Source of the DNA: Oehlia diaphana
Taxonomy: Eukaryota > Glomeromycota > Glomeromycetes > Glomerales > Glomeraceae
DNA: 64,000 nucleotides
Direction of reading: 5' to 3'
Assembly (NCBI GenBank): GCA_003833135.1
Contig: QZLH01000366.1
Span: 34,466 to 98,465, forward strand
Part shown: positions 60,173-64,000 of the stretch, piece by piece
How the letters are laid out: the number at the start of each line of letters is the position of its first letter
How positions within the stretch are numbered: position 1 is the stretch's first letter
Notes under the pieces: model-generated
Database searches by the model: none
Told to the model about the DNA's origin: nothing
Seen by the model: the letters and a program-made list of their open reading frames with translations, nothing else
Program-made: the position numbers and the translations under genes

Positions 60173-61489
60173 ATGTACTAAAGAATCACTACTACTAGAC
60201 TTGATAATGTCTTTCCCATTATCCTTGACGATGTATATCTTGAGCTAAAATTTGAAAGTCATTTTCATTGTATTTTTCATATAAAAAAGCATTACTTTTA
60301 TTGAAAAAAAAATATAGAAGTTAAACCTTTTAAAGTTTTCCGTTTGTTTTGTCCTTCGAAACTTCTTTATTAAACATCATTACTTGGAGGTTCGAACGTA
60401 GGTAAGATCATTCTATAAAAAAAGAAACAATTTCGGTATACTTATAGTTTAGTTTATGCAAATTAAACCTATTTGTTTTTTTTTTTGCTCAAAAAATTAG
60501 ATATACAATAGCATAATTCCTATCTTCTTCTTGGATACATTCATCATCATATTCATTTTGATCGCCACAATTAAAGTTCAAATTGCGATTGTTAAGAAAA
60601 ATTAATAATTTTTTCTTGATACAGCTCAATATAATTTGTTTCATTCATTCAATAATTTTTTGTTCATATTATGATGGTTACCGCAAAGTCATAAGCCAAG
60701 GATTAATATGTATAGGCAGTGCCGAAATTCATGAGCAATTGAACATGATACATTACAATTAAAGAAATAGATAATGAAACGCACAGTTGAGATGCATGCA
60801 CATTAGGAGCATTATTCAAGATAAAAAAAAAACCATCGACAAGAATATATATTTATTGTGAAAGCATGGAGTTGGCGTAATTTTTAACATCACATCATCA
60901 CATGTTAGAAGCATACCAGATAAGAACATGGGGTCGGCTATCACATGTCGTGAGCAATTCAACATATGGATTAGGGTCGGCATAGATTTTCATAGTAGGG
61001 CGGGTTATAATGAGGATAATGATATAGGTAACTTCGAAGCGTAGCGTAGGACTATAACTAGGAAAACGGAAACCGTTGAGAGTCCGTCGCTTAAACGCTT
61101 AATAGTAACAATAATTTACATATATATATATTAATGGCTACAAAAATGTGACAAAGTGTCACAAAATGTTTACTAAAAATAAAGCGTTACAAAAAATGTG
61201 ATACAAAACATAAAAGGAAATAAGCAGGGGCTAAATTATAGTGACGTAGGTGGAAGGAAGGAAAAATTCATGGGTTAAACCGGTACTACAAATTTATCTA
61301 GTTCCGTACAATAAATAGTTCTTCGCTACGCTCCGGACAATTATATTAAAAAACTTTTCGAAATTGTTTAAAGAAAAGAACATTCATTTTGTAAACTCAT
61401 TTTTATTTATCATTGAGGAACACACATGTAATTAATGATATTATATTTAAATAATATAAAATAAATCCTAAATTTTAAACTTCAAACTT
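60173..61489. other. Intergenic DNA
   Basis: No gene seen. GCGTAGCG-type segments occur in opposite orientations near 61034 and 61323 but could not be shown to be ends of one element. Confidence 0.4.
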
Positions 61490-61496
61490 AGTTATT

Positions 61497-61688
61497 TTAA
61501 TTTAATTTTGCGAGTGTTTAATTTTGCGAGTGTTTTAATTTTACAAGGGTTTTAATTTTACGAGGGTTTAATTTTACGAAGGTTTAATTTTAATTTTACG
61601 AGAGTGTTACTTTAATTTTAAGAGTGTTACTTTAATTTTACGAGCGGGTTACTTTAGTTTTACGAGCGTATTATTATGAGCGTGTTAC
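61497..61688 (+). repeat. Degenerate minisatellite (TTTAATTTTACGAGNGT units)
   Basis: About ten copies of a 17-22 bp unit built from TTTAATTTTACGAG plus GGT, TGT or CGGGTTAC. Spacing varies, with the longer TTACTT-bearing unit in the second half. Confidence 0.7.
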
Positions 61689-62621
61689 TTATTATTCAAA
61701 ATATTACGTATTCATAATATCAAAACATTCAATTAATAATATTTTGTCAAATAGATAATGTTTGTAATATAAATTTTTTTAAATATTTTGTAAATAATTA
61801 CATAATTTTTAAATGTTATATTATCTGTTATACATTACATAAAAAAGTTATTCAAGCACGTAAAGTACAGTACGTAAAGATCGTAACGATTCGGACAATT
61901 AAAAAAAATTCTTGTAACAATGTTGATTTTTTTTTTTAATAATCATTTGGTAATACGAATTTATTCGTTTGTAAACCAAAATACGTAATTCGGTAAACCG
62001 AACAATTCTAATTTTAACAATATCAGATATTTTTTTTTTTTTTTTAATAATAATCAATGGTTTCAATGGTCAGACAAAGAGAAATAGGGGAAAAAAGCTG
62101 ATGAATTTAATCCTCGTAACTAGGTAACTCGGAATCTCGGATAATTAATTTTCTATATAATTTAATCAATGTTTTGGTCATACGAAAATGATTATTCGTT
62201 GTTGAATTTAATCGATTGTAATTAGCACGTAACGTCGTAACTAGGTAACTCGAAACAATTAAAATTTCTTGTAATTTTTAACCTATCGATCGTGACGATT
62301 TAACACGTGATTTGACCAATAATTTCACAATCATATTGGTCGTACGAAAAGGGGGACGACTGATATTTGTTAGTTTTGAAATATGTCAAAAAAATTTAAA
62401 CTGATAACGTAATGATTTGTAATATGACGTTAGAAAATAATTTATTGATCTTAATTTAATGAAATACATTAATTTTTTTTTTTTCCTATCTAAAAATCTA
62501 AAAATATAAATATAAATAATATAAATAATAATATTATTCTAAGAATCTTCTAAAATTGCAAAAAAAAGAATTTTGTATTTAATAACTCTATAAAATTCTA
62601 TATATATCAAATATATATTTT
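61689..62621. other. Intergenic DNA downstream of the tail-anchored protein gene
   Basis: AT-rich with two similar CTAGGTAACTCG motifs (near 62121 and 62241). No gene seen. Confidence 0.4.
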
Positions 62622-63656
62622 TCAAATATTCAAGAAGTAACACCCCAAAGAAGTTGTGATGACCAAGATTAATGATATAATGAGTGTAACAACGAAACGT
62701 TTTCCGACTTTTTTCCATGATTCTAAAACAAACAAAAATTTAAAATTAAAAAATTAAAATTAAAAAATAAAATAAAATATACAAGTTTGTTACATCAACT
62801 TACGTGAATTTGGCTGAAGCAATAAAAGTTGTAATTGTATTTGTCGTTCAAGATTATTATTTTGAATTTCATTTTTTTCTTTATTACTAGAACCATCTGA
62901 TAGATTATCTAATAATTTCGAACATCTTTGAATAGATCTTAAATTCATTTCTCTTCTATCAACAAAAAGACTTTTATCTTTTTCATCATTATTAAATAAT
63001 TTTAAATTTCTTTGATTAAATTCTATTGAAATATTAAAATCTAAATTATTCTTGTTCATAACATCATTTATTTCTTTATAATTTGGATACATTAATTCAA
63101 AAACTTTTTCAGAACATAAAGTGATTTTCTCAAAAACTTGTTTTTCATCATCAGTTATAATATTCCATCTTTCCAAATAATTAATCATGCAAGAAGAAGA
63201 ATCTAAATGTTTCGAATACATTGGACAAGTTTCATAATAACAAGGTTCTAAATTCTTAATAAAAATCTCTTGAACGGAATCAGGTTTATAATAATAACCG
63301 AGACCATGACATTTAAATTGAGGAATAATAAGTTCATAAAGATTAGAATGTAATAAAATTGATTCTTCAATTTTCTTTCGAATATCAGATGAGATAATAG
63401 AATTGATAATTTCATCTAATTTATCTTTATTGAGAAGAACATGTTCTTCGGTGCAACCTTGTACGTGAGATTCAAAGGATATCTTATATAAACGAGTAAA
63501 AAATTCTGTAATTCGTTGATCTTTCTCTCGGTCGGTATGTTTAAAAAATTTATATTGTCTTTTATTATTATTATTATTATTATCCCTTGGACATAATGAG
63601 AATTTGATTTGAATATCGGAAGAAGAATCTTGTTGAGGCGAAGTAATAGTAGTCAT
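62622..63656 (-). CDS. Unrecognised tail-anchored membrane protein
   Basis: Two exons (63656-62804, 62722-62622) keep phase to 317 residues. I do not recognise the family. Residues 20-35 have an Asn run followed by a basic patch. Residues about 45-200 look like a folded helical domain with several Cys and His (CHGLGYYYKPDSVQEIFIKN; CYYETCPMYSKHLDSSSCM). A Glu/Gln/Asn/Leu-rich stretch near residues 255-285 (NNLERQIQLQLLLLQP) precedes the splice. The second exon supplies SWKKVGKRFVVTLIISLILV and a few more apolar residues, ending YFLNI at the stop. This is a basic patch plus one hydrophobic helix, the layout of a tail-anchored protein of ER or mitochondrial outer membrane. Without the second exon the helix would be missed. 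Confidence 0.7.
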
Positions 63657-64000
63657 CTTTTTAAGAAATAAAATTAATAAATAAAATTTTTTTTTTTATT
63701 TTTTTTTTTTAAAAAAAAAAAAATTTAGGACCTATTTTTTTTTTTTTTTTTATAATAAAATAAATTCGGGAGAGAATTTTTTTAGTTTTATTCACTAACT
63801 AATCAAAAAACTTATATATATGATATAAAATCATGTAAATCTTGTGAAATGTTTATCATTTGTTTATCGGCTAATTCACATAATAAATTGTTCTTTTTCA
63901 TGTGAAATACGTGTATAATTTCTTGTTATCAAAAGAAGAAAAAGGGAAAATTATAGGGCCAAGCCACCAATGAATTTTTTTTTTTTTTTTTTTTTTTTTT
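63657..64000. other. Upstream flank with homopolymer runs
   Basis: Poly-A/T runs flank the start of the tail-anchored gene (63689-63723 and 63737-63751), and the window ends in a run of T (from about 63977). Confidence 0.6.

Noticed and set aside
61034..61340. Possible inverted-repeat element with GCGTAGCG ends
   Set aside because: Only about 12 bp agree and the flanks do not extend the match.

Overview
The window looks like nuclear DNA of a filamentous fungus, most likely an arbuscular mycorrhizal fungus (Glomeromycotina, Rhizophagus-like). This is inferred from very AT-rich DNA, intron-dense genes with short GT-AG introns, decayed copies of an expanded TKL-like kinase family, a crinkler-type kinase-like relic, Tigger-like and LINE-like remains, and ordinary mitochondrial and nuclear housekeeping genes between repeat-rich spacers. 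No prokaryotic feature, tRNA or CRISPR array was recognised. All exon models were joined by eye from splice signals. Almost all keep phase from start to stop; one junction of the RPP40-like gene is ambiguous.

Layout. Positions 1-9500 are accessory DNA: a broken protein kinase gene split by a 474-bp TA-flanked inverted-repeat element, a larger inverted-repeat element holding a 753-bp run of N, two small palindromic elements, an acidic gene relic and a dead Tigger/pogo transposase. Positions 9.9-33.3 kb form a gene-dense block: SLC35F-type transporter (-), NDUFA12 (+), Rab7 (+), ATG16 with a WD40 propeller (+), gamma-butyrobetaine dioxygenase-like enzyme (-), RPP40-like RNase P subunit (+), CHMP7-like ESCRT-III protein (-), CDK12/CTK1-type CTD kinase (+), COX6A (+) and TAF13 (-). 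Positions 34.2-38.4 kb hold a crinkler-type kinase-like relic and a LINE RNase H relic. Then come an aldo/keto reductase (-, with a GC-AG intron), a long empty spacer, a TPR plus metallo-beta-lactamase fusion (+), a Clr2-like silencing factor (-) and a KCH-like potassium transporter (-). Positions 56-58 kb collect broken copies of ARPC1, a U6 snRNA and a mitochondrial ribosomal L2 gene. The window closes with an unrecognised tail-anchored protein (-).

Functional themes. Rab7, ATG16 and CHMP7 all serve the endolysosomal and autophagy system. NDUFA12, COX6A and the carnitine-pathway-like dioxygenase point to mitochondria. TAF13, the CTD kinase, RPP40 and the Clr2-like protein serve transcription, RNA processing and silencing. 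Nothing suggests an operon or a biosynthetic cluster; neighbours are probably unrelated in function.

The most notable items are the metazoan-style WD40 form of ATG16, the TPR-metallo-beta-lactamase fusion, the GC-AG intron, a family of unrelated small palindromic elements (six or more), the U6/ARPC1/L2 fragment cluster and the tail-anchored orphan protein.
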